Shown here piece by piece: positions 1 through 8,502 of a stretch of 64,000 nt of DNA (position 1 is its first letter; each line of letters opens with the position of its first letter). A model generated the notes under the pieces. The model saw only the letters and a program-made list of their open reading frames with translations. It had not been told where the DNA came from and did not search any database. Position numbers and translations under genes: made by a program. The stretch covers positions 124,001 to 188,000 of the forward strand of contig NZ_SBEF01000001.1 of NCBI RefSeq assembly GCF_004011885.1, in the 5' to 3' direction. This DNA comes from Serratia microhaemolytica. Lineage in GTDB: Bacteria; Pseudomonadota; Gammaproteobacteria; Enterobacterales; Enterobacteriaceae.

Positions 1-261
1 ATAACAGGCACTATCGCCATGCGGATGATACTTACCCAGCACATCCCCCACGGTACGGGCTGATTTCTTGAATTTGGCGCTATGGCTAAGCCCCAACTCA
101 GACATCGCATAGATGATGCGACGCTGCACCGGCTTCAATCCATCGCCAATATAGGGCAACGCGCGATCCATGATCACATACATGGAGTAGTTTAAATACG
201 CGTTTTCAGTAAAAGTGTGCAGCGCCAAACGCTCGACACCATCATGAGTCAATTCACTCAT
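1..261 (-). CDS. parC: DNA topoisomerase IV subunit A, N-terminal fragment
   Basis: Reading leftward from the ATG at 261, the 87 visible codons match the N-terminus of ParC, the DNA-cleaving subunit of topoisomerase IV that decatenates daughter chromosomes. The stretches [40 protein letters not shown] and [11 protein letters not shown] are those of enterobacterial ParC. The last contains the quinolone-resistance region, where the Ser equivalent to E. coli Ser80 is wild type; the Glu84 codon lies just off the window. A GAGG ribosome site precedes the start. The N-terminus ([15 protein letters not shown]) is slightly longer than in E. coli. The gene is cut by the window edge, so downstream domains cannot be judged. 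Confidence 0.96.
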   Translation of the reverse strand, partial: MSELTHDGVERLALHTFTENAYLNYSMYVIMDRALPYIGDGLKPVQRRIIYAMSELGLSHSAKFKKSARTVGDVLGKYHPHGDSACY

Positions 262-986
262 TACTCAAATTTCCTCAAACCGTAGTTGGATGATCCCTAG
301 CTCTTAGGTGAAAAAACTGTCGCTGTTACCCAACCTGCAACAGAACACAGCCAGACGTTTTTCTTTATATACTGTCAATAATTCGAGTTGCTTCTGGACG
401 GCAAGCCCTCCCACAGAGCAGCATCGCAATCACCAGTTGCACATTCAGCCAGCGATAGTAACCCATCCCTCTGAAGCTGTCACAGTCGCACCAGCGCTAG
501 ATTAACATGGTTAACGCAATATAAGCCAAATGCGACAAATTGCGAACGATACCCAAAAATGAAACCGCCGCTACGGCTTTTTCTGCGGTTCAAAGAAGCA
601 GCGAGTCATCCCCGCCAGTAAACGGTTACACCGGATTAACGTTAACTCGCGATCAAATTTCCCATCCGCGTTTTCACTGATGTTCAATCAGTCAGCAATC
701 ACCTTAAGCGCAAAACCCATATTTTGGCTGGAAAAGCCGTTACAGATTAAAAAACAATCAACTTGTTAGCTTAAATAATCATCAAACAACCTGTTAGTTC
801 ACAAATTTGACCAAATATTCTGTATGAGTTTATTTAACTTGATTAAGAACAATAATTTTTTTTTGCCATATGTTATCCATATCACATCTTTAATATCAAT
901 AAGATACTCATCTCAGTTTTCACTCGTCAGTCAAGATTACGATACCAGGATGAGTTATCGTCGCCCTAACCGCCTAATTTGATGAG
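262..986. other. Intergenic region between divergent parC and nrfA
   Basis: This 725-base spacer holds the parC promoter (minus) and the nrf promoter (plus). The part nearest nrfA is AT-rich and contains the FNR-like box at 839-852. Open frames here (for example 308-505) have no recognisable protein character and no ribosome site. I see no RNA gene. Confidence 0.7.
839..852 (+). promoter_or_regulatory. FNR-like anaerobic activator box upstream of nrfA
   Basis: TTGATTAAGAACAA matches the FNR consensus TTGAT-N4-ATCAA at 9 of 10 defined bases. It lies about 140 bases before nrfA. A class II FNR promoter would start near base 887, leaving a leader of about 100 bases. E. coli nrfA is known to need FNR plus NarL/NarP, so the site agrees with the operon's function. 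The assignment is by consensus only. Confidence 0.65.
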
Positions 987-2423
987 ATGCTTATGCTTAA
1001 GCTACACCATATACCGCTACTGTTAACCGTCACTGGTTTGGGGTTATTGCCATCAAGCCTGTTGGCACAAGCCAATGCCCCCCAATCCACAGCAACGATT
1101 GAAACCCGAAGTGAACGCTTCGCCACCAACCTGCCAGATCAATATCAGTCATGGCGTGCCACCGCTGAACAGTCAAAACAAGTTGATGCGCTGGCAGAAG
1201 ATCCGCGATTGGTGATCTTGTGGGCCGGTTATGCCTTCGCCAAAGATTACAACAAACCACGCGGACACGCTTTCGCGCTCACTGACGTGCGCGCGACGCT
1301 ACGCACTGGAGCACCGAAAACAGCCGAAGATGGGCCATTGCCGATGGCCTGCTGGAGTTGTAAAAGCCCAGATGTCGCACGGGTGATTAACCAACAGGGT
1401 GAAGAGCATTATTTTCGTGGTCAGTGGGCGCGTGGCGGGCCAGAGATCGTTAACCCGTTGGGTTGTGCCGACTGCCACAATACCGCCTCTGCCGCCTTTA
1501 AGCAGGGCAAACCTGAATTAACACTATCACGCCCATATGCTGATCGGGCGATGCAATCCTTAGGTAAATCGTTTCACAGCGAAGGACGCCTCTCACAGCA
1601 ATCGATGGTTTGTGGCCAATGCCATGTTGAGTATTACTTCAGCGGTAAAAATAAAGCGGTGAAATTCCCGTGGGATCAGGGCACACGCGTTGATGATATG
1701 GAGGATTACTACGACAAACTCAATTTCTCGGATTGGGTACACCCGCTGTCAAAAACACCGATGCTGAAAGCACAACATCCCGAGTTTGAGACTTGGCGTG
1801 CCGGTATTCATGGCAAGAACAATGTCACCTGCATCGATTGCCACATGCCTAAAGTACAAAACAGCGCCGGTAAAGTGTATACCGACCACAAGATTGGTAA
1901 TCCATTTGATAATTTCGACCAGAGCTGTGCCAACTGCCATACACAGGACAAAGCCAGCCTGCAAGCAGTGGTTGCGCAACGTAAGCATGATGTCAATGAG
2001 ATCAAACTAAAAGTTGAAGATCAATTAGTTCACGCGCATTTTGAGGCAAAAGCTGCCTGGAGTGCTGGCGTTTCCAGTGCTGAAATGCAACCGATCCTAC
2101 AGGATATTCGCCATGCGCAATGGCGCTGGGATTACGCCATCGCCTCGCACGGTGTACATATGCACGCCCCTGATGTCGCATTACGTGTGCTTGCCACTGC
2201 ACTCGATAAGGCAGCCTCAGCACGTACCAAACTTGCGCGCGTATTGGCAACTAAAGGCATTAGCCATGAAATTGCCCTACCCGATATTTCCAGTAAAGAG
2301 AAAGCACAATTGGCGCTAGGCATGGATATGCAGCAACTGAATGCAGAAAAGCAGCAATTCCTTAACACGGTGGTTCCTCGCTGGGATGAGCAGGCGCGTA
2401 ATGCTGGGTTACTGGGTAAGTGA
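987..2423 (+). CDS. nrfA: Periplasmic pentahaem nitrite reductase (cytochrome c552)
   Basis: NrfA reduces nitrite to ammonium with six electrons in the periplasm during anaerobic growth. After a signal peptide (cleavage near residue 27, LLA-QA) come five haem sites: the unusual lysine-ligated CWSCK at residues 122-126, then CADCH (160), CGQCH (209), CIDCH (282) and CANCH (314). The segments [12 protein letters not shown] and [18 protein letters not shown] are almost identical to E. coli NrfA, and the length of 478 residues equals the family norm. The ATG at 993 (third codon) could be the true start, because neither ATG has a strong Shine-Dalgarno sequence. It is the first gene of nrfABCDEFG. 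The CWSCK haem needs the NrfEFG lyase, which is encoded downstream. Confidence 0.98.
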   Translation: MLMLKLHHIPLLLTVTGLGLLPSSLLAQANAPQSTATIETRSERFATNLPDQYQSWRATAEQSKQVDALAEDPRLVILWAGYAFAKDYNKPRGHAFALTDVRATLRTGAPKTAEDGPLPMACWSCKSPDVARVINQQGEEHYFRGQWARGGPEIVNPLGCADCHNTASAAFKQGKPELTLSRPYADRAMQSLGKSFHSEGRLSQQSMVCGQCHVEYYFSGKNKAVKFPWDQGTRVDDMEDYYDKLNFSDWVHPLSKTPMLKAQHPEFETWRAGIHGKNNVTCIDCHMPKVQNSAGKVYTDHKIGNPFDNFDQSCANCHTQDKASLQAVVAQRKHDVNEIKLKVEDQLVHAHFEAKAAWSAGVSSAEMQPILQDIRHAQWRWDYAIASHGVHMHAPDVALRVLATALDKAASARTKLARVLATKGISHEIALPDISSKEKAQLALGMDMQQLNAEKQQFLNTVVPRWDEQARNAGLLGK

Positions 2424-2464
2424 TCCGCTGGCGTCCGTTTAGCATTAAAGATTATGGAGTCAAT

Positions 2465-3082
2465 ATGCGCGTATTGCGTTCGTTACTAGCTTATGGGGTT
2501 TTGCTTTGTGCTGTCGTGCTGTCATCATCACTGGCATTCGCTGCCGCTAGCCACGCTGTTTCAGCAGACAAACACCCAACTTTGCCGGCAGAAAACAGCC
2601 AGCATGGTAGTACACCAAAAAACCTGGGTGCTGAATTGCAGCGTAATCCAGATGATGCCTGCCTGCGCTGCCATAAACCGGAAAAACGCGGGATGCATGG
2701 TAAGCATGGCAATGCGATTAATCCCAACACTCATCTCCCGGTGACCTGTACCAACTGCCACGGCAAGCCTTCTCCTCTACATCGAGAAAAGGTGAAGGAT
2801 GTAATGCGCTTTAATCATCCGATGTATGATGCGGCGACACAAAACAGCGTCTGTATGTCTTGCCATCAGCCCCAGGCGTTGCACAACGCATTCTGGCCAC
2901 ACGATGTGCATTTGAGCAAAGTCGCTTGCGCCAGTTGCCATCAATTACACCCACAACAAGATCGCATGGAGAAGCTGAATGATAAGACGCGGATCAAGAT
3001 CTGCGTTGATTGCCACAGCCAGCAGCAACAGGATGCCAACTTCAACCCGGCCGCTGTGCGCTTTGGTAAGGAGTGGCCATGA
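2465..3082 (+). CDS. nrfB: Pentahaem cytochrome NrfB, electron donor to NrfA
   Basis: NrfB carries electrons from the NrfCD quinol dehydrogenase to NrfA in the periplasm. The 205-residue product has a signal peptide (hydrophobic residues about 5-25, ending LAFAA) and five ordinary c-type haem motifs in order: CLRCH, CTNCH, CMSCH, CASCH and CVDCH, as in E. coli NrfB. I chose the ATG at 2465 because GGAG sits six bases before it and it opens the signal peptide. A GTG at 2420 in the same frame would add 15 codons unlike any signal sequence. It follows nrfA by 41 bases, and its stop overlaps the start of nrfC (ATGA). Confidence 0.95.
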   Translation: MRVLRSLLAYGVLLCAVVLSSSLAFAAASHAVSADKHPTLPAENSQHGSTPKNLGAELQRNPDDACLRCHKPEKRGMHGKHGNAINPNTHLPVTCTNCHGKPSPLHREKVKDVMRFNHPMYDAATQNSVCMSCHQPQALHNAFWPHDVHLSKVACASCHQLHPQQDRMEKLNDKTRIKICVDCHSQQQQDANFNPAAVRFGKEWP

Positions 3083-3750
3083 GTTGTTCTCGACGTCGCT
3101 TTATTACTGGTGTCGGAGCCTTGGCAGCCAGCGCGGTAGCGGCAGAAAAGGTACTGGCCTACAGCATGAATATCAATGGATTGCGTTACGGCATGGTACA
3201 TGATGAGTCACGCTGTATCGGCTGCAATGCCTGTATGGCGGCCTGTGTTGAAGTAAACCAGGTGCCGGAAGGGGTTTCACGTTTAACCATTATTCGCAGC
3301 GAACCGATCGGTGAGTTTCCCGATGTGAAATATCGCTTCTTTCGCCACTCCTGCCAACATTGTGAGCAGGCGCCCTGCGTAGATGTTTGCCCGACCGGCG
3401 CTTCCTTTCGGGATGCTGCCACCGGGATTGTCGATGTCAACCCAGATCTCTGTGTCGGTTGCCAATACTGTATTGCTGCCTGCCCTTACCGGGTGAGATT
3501 TATTCATCCCGTCAACAAAACTGCTGATAAGTGTGATTTTTGCCGTAAGACTAATCTGCGCCAAGGTAAGTTGCCGGCCTGTGTGCTCTCCTGCCCGACC
3601 CAAGCGCTCACGTTCGGCAACTTGGATGATCCCAACAGCGACATTTCACGCCTATTAAGGAAGACAACAACTTACCGCTATAAAATTGCGCTCGGCACGC
3701 GTCCAAAGGTGTATCGTGTGCCGTTTAAGTTTGGGGAGATCAAACAATGA
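3079..3750 (+). CDS. nrfC: Tat-exported iron-sulfur protein NrfC
   Basis: NrfC is the periplasmic ferredoxin-like subunit that partners the membrane protein NrfD and passes quinol electrons to NrfB. The 223-residue product begins with a twin-arginine signal ([10 protein letters not shown]). Cysteine clusters for four [4Fe-4S] centres follow, including [37 protein letters not shown] and CDFC...CVLSCP. Start: the ATG at 3079 overlaps the nrfB stop by four bases (ATGA) and has AAGGAG at 3068-3073. An in-frame GTG two codons earlier is less likely. The sequence follows E. coli NrfC closely throughout. Confidence 0.96.
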   Translation: MSCSRRRFITGVGALAASAVAAEKVLAYSMNINGLRYGMVHDESRCIGCNACMAACVEVNQVPEGVSRLTIIRSEPIGEFPDVKYRFFRHSCQHCEQAPCVDVCPTGASFRDAATGIVDVNPDLCVGCQYCIAACPYRVRFIHPVNKTADKCDFCRKTNLRQGKLPACVLSCPTQALTFGNLDDPNSDISRLLRKTTTYRYKIALGTRPKVYRVPFKFGEIKQ

Positions 3751-4697
3751 GTGCTGCATTCCATTTTGACTCCCTGGTGTGGGACTGGCCAATCGCCATT
3801 TATCTGTTTCTGATTGGCATCTCTGCCGGTTTAGTGACGTTGACTATTCTGCTACGCCGCTATCACCCCGATCAGGGCGGTGCGCAAAGCCTGGTGCTAC
3901 GCACCACGCTGATTATTGCCCCCAGTTCGATCTTGCTCGGCCTGCTGATCCTGATCTTCCACCTCACCCGTCCGTGGACATTCTGGAAACTGATGTTTCA
4001 TTACAGTGTGACGTCAGTGATGTCGATGGGGGTGCTGCTGTTCCAACTCTACATGTTAGTGCTGGTGATCTGGCTGGCGTTAATTTTCCGTGATCAGCTT
4101 AGCGAGCTACAACAGCGCTGGCTACCCAGGCTTGGCTGGTGTAGCCGCCTGTTAACCCGCTGCTTGCCGCTGTTGCGCCCGATTGAGACCGTGATGCTGG
4201 TGTGTGCCGTGCTGCTGGGCGCTTATACCGGTTTTCTGCTGTCAGCACTGAAATCTTACCCGCTGTTGAACAACCCCATATTACCGGTACTGTTCCTATT
4301 CTCAGGGCTATCCTCCGCAATCGCTGTAGCGCTATTGGTTTTTGCCATCCGTGCCAAACAGCAAGATCTACACCACCCAGAAGTCACTTTCCTGCATCGG
4401 TTGGAGACTCCGGTTGTGTGGCTAGAGATCTTTCTGTTAGCTGCCTTTTTTATCGGGTTATGGCTCGGTGACGACGGTAAGGTACGTGCATTGTCTGCCG
4501 CACTGGGTGGTGGCTTCTGGAGTTGGTGGTTCTGGATCGGTGTCGTTGCTGTCGGTTTACTAACCCCGCTACTGCTGACACTCTGCCACTGGGGAAAAAC
4601 CCGCTGGCAACTGTTGTTGATCAGCAGTTGTAGCCTGATTGGCGTGTTGATGCTGCGTTACTTTATCCTCTATGCTGGCCAGATGACGGTCGCTTAA
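3747..4697 (+). CDS. nrfD: Membrane quinol-oxidising subunit NrfD
   Basis: NrfD is the integral membrane part of the NrfCD quinol dehydrogenase. The 316-residue protein has about eight hydrophobic segments, beginning with WPIAIYLFLIGISAGLVT, which is typical of the NrfD/PsrC family. It contains no cofactor motif, as expected. It overlaps nrfC by ATGA, so the two are probably translationally coupled. The length agrees with E. coli NrfD. The operon context makes the assignment firm even though the sequence diverges more than NrfA or NrfC. Confidence 0.93.
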   Translation: MSAAFHFDSLVWDWPIAIYLFLIGISAGLVTLTILLRRYHPDQGGAQSLVLRTTLIIAPSSILLGLLILIFHLTRPWTFWKLMFHYSVTSVMSMGVLLFQLYMLVLVIWLALIFRDQLSELQQRWLPRLGWCSRLLTRCLPLLRPIETVMLVCAVLLGAYTGFLLSALKSYPLLNNPILPVLFLFSGLSSAIAVALLVFAIRAKQQDLHHPEVTFLHRLETPVVWLEIFLLAAFFIGLWLGDDGKVRALSAALGGGFWSWWFWIGVVAVGLLTPLLLTLCHWGKTRWQLLLISSCSLIGVLMLRYFILYAGQMTVA

Positions 4698-4735
4698 CCG
4701 GTGCTCGACCGGCATCACAATATAAGGCGGTAAAC

Positions 4736-6424
4736 GTGCGGTTGTGGTTACCCGAACTGGGTTTTTCAGCGTTATTGCTCGCGTGTGTTGCGTCACTGCT
4801 GCTGGCAGTGGTGACGCTGTTTTTGCCGACTCACCACCGCAGGCCACTGTTACCTGTGCGCCGGTGGATCGGCGCGATTTTTCTGTTGGTGGCACTCGCC
4901 TTTCTGCTGCTGTTAATGTTGTTTATCGCTAATGATTTTTCGGTGTTGTATGTCGCCCAACATGGGCATCACCAGTTGCCGAATCTGTTGAAAATCGGTG
5001 CGCTCTGGGGGGGGCATGAAGGCTCACTGTTATTATGGCTATTGTGTCTGGCTGGCTGGTCTGCTGCTTTTGCGCTATCGAACCGTACCAACCAGGAGCT
5101 ATCCGCCACCACGTTAGCGCTGCTAGCACTGATGATTGCCGGTTTTCTGATCTTTATTCTGCTCTATTCAGATCCGTTTGCCAGGCTGTTACCACCCGCA
5201 CTGGAAGGACGTGATCTCAATCCGATGTTGCAGCACATTGGTCTGATCTTGCATCCGCCACTGCTCTACCTAGGTTACGGTGGTTTCGCTGTCTGCTGTG
5301 CGCTGCTGCTATCCGCCCTGATCAAAGGCGAATTTAGCCGCCAAATCGCACACCAAGCGCTGCGTTACGCCTCTCTGGCATGGTGCTTTGTTACCGCTGG
5401 CATCATTCTTGGCTCTTGGTGGGCATACAGTGAACTCGGCTGGGGAGGATGGTGGTTTTGGGATCCGGTTGAGAACGCCTCTCTGCTGCCTTGGTTAACC
5501 GCCACCGCACTATTACACAGCCTCGTGGTTAGCCAACGCACCGGTGGGTTGATGCATTGGTCGCTGCTGTTAACTGTGGTGACATTTATCCTTAGCCTGC
5601 TCGGAACGCTGATTGTGCGCTCTGGCATCTTGACTTCGGTACATGCGTTTGCGCTGGATGAGCAGCGTGCTTTTCCATTACTGGTGCTGTTTACTCTGTT
5701 TAGCAGTGCAGCACTGCTGATCTATGCACTGCGTGCTTGGCGCATCCAGCAATCCGCGCCCGCAGCACAATTACGGCAACTGGCGGTGCTGCTGTTGGGC
5801 AGTGCGGTGGCGGTGATTGTGCTGTTTGGCACGCTCTACCCGATGTTTTACCGTTTGATGGGCTGGGGGCAGATCTCTGTTGGTGCGCCCTATTTCAATC
5901 TCGCTCTGTTGCCGTTTGGTCTGTTGGCGCTGCTGCTGATCGTTGTCAGTTCATGGCGTTCACTCCCGCAGTGGATTGCGCACTCCGGTGTGTTGCTGGT
6001 TGCATCCGGTATCTTGTGTTCTACGCTGCTGCAACGTGAAGTGAGTGTCAATATTGCGTTAGGAGAGACGGTGAAACTGGTGGATTATCAGTTTACCTTC
6101 CGTTCGATCAATCTGCTGTCACAGGGCAATTTTATTACTGAACAAGCGGTGATCGAGGTGACACGTCAAGAGCAAGCAGTGACTCAGTTGCTGCCTGAAC
6201 GCCGTTTTTATACTGTACGACGGCAGCAGATGTTTGAACCCGGTATTGCTTGGAGTTTGCTACATGACTGGTATGTGGTGCTGGGGGAAAAACTGGGCGA
6301 AGATCGTTACGCAATGCGTTTTTATCTGCAAACCGGCATTCGCTGGATCTGGTGGGGAGGAGGATTGATGATTATCGGTGTATTAGCCGCGCTCTGGCAA
6401 CGGAGAAAACCATGCGTATCCTGA
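4736..6424 (+). CDS. nrfE: Haem lyase component NrfE (CcmF-like)
   Basis: NrfE belongs to the CcmF/CycK family and, with NrfF and NrfG, attaches haem to the special CWSCK motif of NrfA. The product is 562 residues long with many membrane spans. It carries the tryptophan-rich haem-handling motif GWGGWWFWDPVENASLLPWL, conserved histidines nearby (for example LLHSLVVS), and the LYPMFYRLMGWGQISVG segment of the family. The start is GTG at 4736, five bases after AAGGCGG at 4724-4730. The 3' end overlaps the start of nrfF by 13 bases. Confidence 0.94.
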   Translation: MRLWLPELGFSALLLACVASLLLAVVTLFLPTHHRRPLLPVRRWIGAIFLLVALAFLLLLMLFIANDFSVLYVAQHGHHQLPNLLKIGALWGGHEGSLLLWLLCLAGWSAAFALSNRTNQELSATTLALLALMIAGFLIFILLYSDPFARLLPPALEGRDLNPMLQHIGLILHPPLLYLGYGGFAVCCALLLSALIKGEFSRQIAHQALRYASLAWCFVTAGIILGSWWAYSELGWGGWWFWDPVENASLLPWLTATALLHSLVVSQRTGGLMHWSLLLTVVTFILSLLGTLIVRSGILTSVHAFALDEQRAFPLLVLFTLFSSAALLIYALRAWRIQQSAPAAQLRQLAVLLLGSAVAVIVLFGTLYPMFYRLMGWGQISVGAPYFNLALLPFGLLALLLIVVSSWRSLPQWIAHSGVLLVASGILCSTLLQREVSVNIALGETVKLVDYQFTFRSINLLSQGNFITEQAVIEVTRQEQAVTQLLPERRFYTVRRQQMFEPGIAWSLLHDWYVVLGEKLGEDRYAMRFYLQTGIRWIWWGGGLMIIGVLAALWQRRKPCVS

Positions 6425-6795
6425 TGATAATGCTGTTCTGCTGTTGGCTGGCGCCTGCGCTGGCTGATATCGTCGATACTTGGGCATTCTCTTCAACTGC
6501 GATGCAGAAAAAGGCATTGTCAATCGCAGGGCAAATACGCTGTCCACAGTGCCAGAATCAGAATGTGCTGGAATCTTCAGCACCGGTAGCGGTAGCAATG
6601 CGCCATGAGATTTTCACTATGGTGGAGCAGGGCAAGAGTCGCCATGAAGTGATTGCCGCCATGACAGAGCGCTACGGTAATTTTGTCCGTTATCAACCCG
6701 CATTGAGTGCCAACACGTTGGCGCTTTGGCTGCTACCAGGGCTGCTATTGGCTGCGATCAGTTGGCTGTTGTGGCGAGCTAGGAGCCGCCGATGA
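6412..6795 (+). CDS. nrfF: Haem lyase thioredoxin-like subunit NrfF (CcmH-like)
   Basis: NrfF reduces the cysteines of apo-NrfA for haem attachment. The 127-residue protein has a signal peptide ending in ALA, the family motif RCPQCQNQN (redox pair CxxC), and a C-terminal membrane anchor (WLLPGLLLAAISWLLW). The length equals E. coli NrfF. The ATG at 6412 lies inside the end of nrfE and is preceded by GGAG. A longer in-frame start at 6352 lies within nrfE and would disrupt the signal peptide, so I rejected it. It overlaps nrfG by ATGA. Confidence 0.94.
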   Translation: MRILMIMLFCCWLAPALADIVDTWAFSSTAMQKKALSIAGQIRCPQCQNQNVLESSAPVAVAMRHEIFTMVEQGKSRHEVIAAMTERYGNFVRYQPALSANTLALWLLPGLLLAAISWLLWRARSRR

Positions 6796-7370
6796 GACAA
6801 CATTTTCAACGACTGTCGATTGGCGCGGTGTTGCTAGTCACGCTCAGCCTCTATCTGGGGAGCCAACGTCACCGGCCACTGATCAGCGCACAGCAACAGC
6901 AGACGTTGAGGCAACAAACGGCTACAGCCAGCGAAGCCGATGCTGTTCTGCTGGCGTTGCAACAAAAAATTGGTCAACAGCCCCAAAATGGCGTGTTATG
7001 GGCCGAATTGGGGCAATTTTACCTCTACCAAGATGAGTTTGAATTGGCATTTTCCGCCTATCAACAAGCACTACTGCTACAGGGCGACAATGCCGAAATT
7101 TACGCTGCACTCGCCACCGTGCTCTATTACCAAGCCGGGCGACAGTTAACCACTCCCGCTGCTCGTTACTTGGAGCAGGCGCTGCAACGTGACCCTAATC
7201 AGGTCTCTGCCTTGATGTTACAAGCAAGCAACGCTTTTACTCAGGGTGATTACCCACAAGCCAGCCGCTTATGGCAACGTCTGCTTGATAGCCGTGCTGC
7301 TCGGGTTGATTACCACCAGCTAGTCGAAGCGATTAATATGGCAAACATGCTGGCTCAACAGCAACAGTAG
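6792..7370 (+). CDS. nrfG: TPR-domain haem lyase factor NrfG
   Basis: NrfG is the TPR-containing subunit that presents the NrfA C-terminus to the NrfEF lyase. The 192-residue protein starts with a membrane anchor (residues about 11-24) and continues with tetratricopeptide repeats. Features include LWAELGQFYLYQDEFELAFSAY, a second repeat around NAEIYAALATVLYYQ, and a third near NAFTQGDYPQASRLWQRLL. It overlaps nrfF by four bases and closes the operon. No clear intrinsic terminator follows. Confidence 0.92.
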   Translation: MRQHFQRLSIGAVLLVTLSLYLGSQRHRPLISAQQQQTLRQQTATASEADAVLLALQQKIGQQPQNGVLWAELGQFYLYQDEFELAFSAYQQALLLQGDNAEIYAALATVLYYQAGRQLTTPAARYLEQALQRDPNQVSALMLQASNAFTQGDYPQASRLWQRLLDSRAARVDYHQLVEAINMANMLAQQQQ

Positions 7371-7732
7371 CGGCCTGTTTCCGGCAGCCCGCCAACTGAC
7401 TGATTCAGCTCTCCTGTTGGTTACGCGCTCTATTCTCTACCTTGGTGTAGATGTAACAAATACTCAACTACGCCCCCCTAACGACTCGCCTCACTGCACT
7501 TTCGGCAGCACAGAGATCGGCCAATAGCCCACCGCTCTATTTAGAGATGTCATTAAAACAAATAATATCAATATCTTAAATTGTACCAATAAAAATTATG
7601 AGCAAGCACACAAATAAAGAACATTAAACCTTATTAAATGAAATAATGTTTTATTTTTGTGTTTTAGATCTCTTATTTTTTTTGAAATGTGATGCACCAT
7701 GTCTGGCATCACTCAATAAAAGGGGTAGCTTT
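7371..7732. other. Intergenic region between nrfG and the pectin genes
   Basis: The first 180 bases are ordinary-composition sequence in which I see only weak stem-loops and no convincing terminator. From about 7550 the DNA becomes strongly AT-rich and contains the KdgR-like palindrome at 7637-7655. This half is probably the promoter of the porin gene. Confidence 0.6.
7637..7655 (+). promoter_or_regulatory. KdgR-like operator upstream of the pectin genes
   Basis: AATGAAATAATGTTTTATT is a near-perfect palindrome: AATGAAA and TTTTATT around a five-base centre, with one mismatch. It resembles the KdgR box of pectinolytic enterobacteria, recalled as roughly TGAAAcattgTTTCA. It ends 77 bases before the porin start. 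KdgR represses pectin genes until 2-keto-3-deoxygluconate appears. The kdgR gene itself is not in this window, so control by KdgR is inferred from the match and from gene function. Confidence 0.6.
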
Positions 7733-8461
7733 ATGAAATTCAGCCGTGTTTTTACCTTATTATCGCTCTGTTCTGTATTGGTATCCGGCACACTGCAAGC
7801 AACCACAATTGACTATCGCCATGAGTACCTTGCTGATACCGAACAACACGCCGATCGCGTGAGGATCTCTCACCGTTTTGCCAATCAGTTAGGCTTCGCG
7901 TTAGAGGCGAAATGGGGTTCAAAATCCAGTAGCGGTGATAGTCGGTTGTTCGAAAATAATTACGCGAAAGGGCATGAGTTTGAACTGAGCTACAGTTATA
8001 AATTCGATGATCGTTTGACCCTCACACCGGCGCTGGTAATGGAGTCTGCATCAGAAGCAGCCACTTACAAGTCACAAGTAAAGGCCATCTACCTGTTAAC
8101 CGAGAGGTTATATACTGGCGCACGCTACCGTTACGGTATTCAGAACTACACTTCCGCCGCGCGTGACAATCGCCATTATCATCAAGGTAACGTCTATCTT
8201 GGCTACAAGTTTGGCTGGGCTAATCTTGAGTATGACTTTGAGTACAAAGATACCGATTACCCCAGTTTACGCGGCAAACAGCGTACTTATCTGCACAATC
8301 TGGTGATGCAGATCCCGGTCAATAAAGAGTGGGTTCCCTATGCAGAATTAGGCTATCTGCCATACCGGAATGATGCTAAAGGTGGCTACACTAACGGCAG
8401 CACCAAGTACGATAACGACTTTCAGCTTCGTTATCGTGTTGGTGTGAAATATAACTTTTAG
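7733..8461 (+). CDS. KdgM-family oligogalacturonate-specific porin
   Basis: This 242-residue outer-membrane protein has a signal peptide (cleaved near LQA-TT). The mature start TIDYRHEYL resembles that of KdgM, as do the alternating beta-strand pattern with many Tyr/Arg, DRVRISHRFANQLGF, and the terminal RYRVGVKYNF ending in Phe. KdgM porins let oligogalacturonides from pectin enter the periplasm. The start at 7733 follows AGGGG; an upstream in-frame start at 7646 would bury the signal peptide. It lies 41 bases before the pectate lyase gene, almost certainly in one transcript under the KdgR-like box. NanC/OmpL porins belong to the same family, but the lyase neighbour favours a pectin role. 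Confidence 0.87.
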   Translation: MKFSRVFTLLSLCSVLVSGTLQATTIDYRHEYLADTEQHADRVRISHRFANQLGFALEAKWGSKSSSGDSRLFENNYAKGHEFELSYSYKFDDRLTLTPALVMESASEAATYKSQVKAIYLLTERLYTGARYRYGIQNYTSAARDNRHYHQGNVYLGYKFGWANLEYDFEYKDTDYPSLRGKQRTYLHNLVMQIPVNKEWVPYAELGYLPYRNDAKGGYTNGSTKYDNDFQLRYRVGVKYNF

Positions 8462-8502
8462 CTCACTATTGGCAGAATAACGGAAAACGCAAGAGGATCA
8501 CT

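Noticed and set aside
905-911. NarL/NarP-type heptamer TACTCAT near nrfA
   Set aside because: A single heptamer match is expected by chance; no properly spaced 7-2-7 partner is present.
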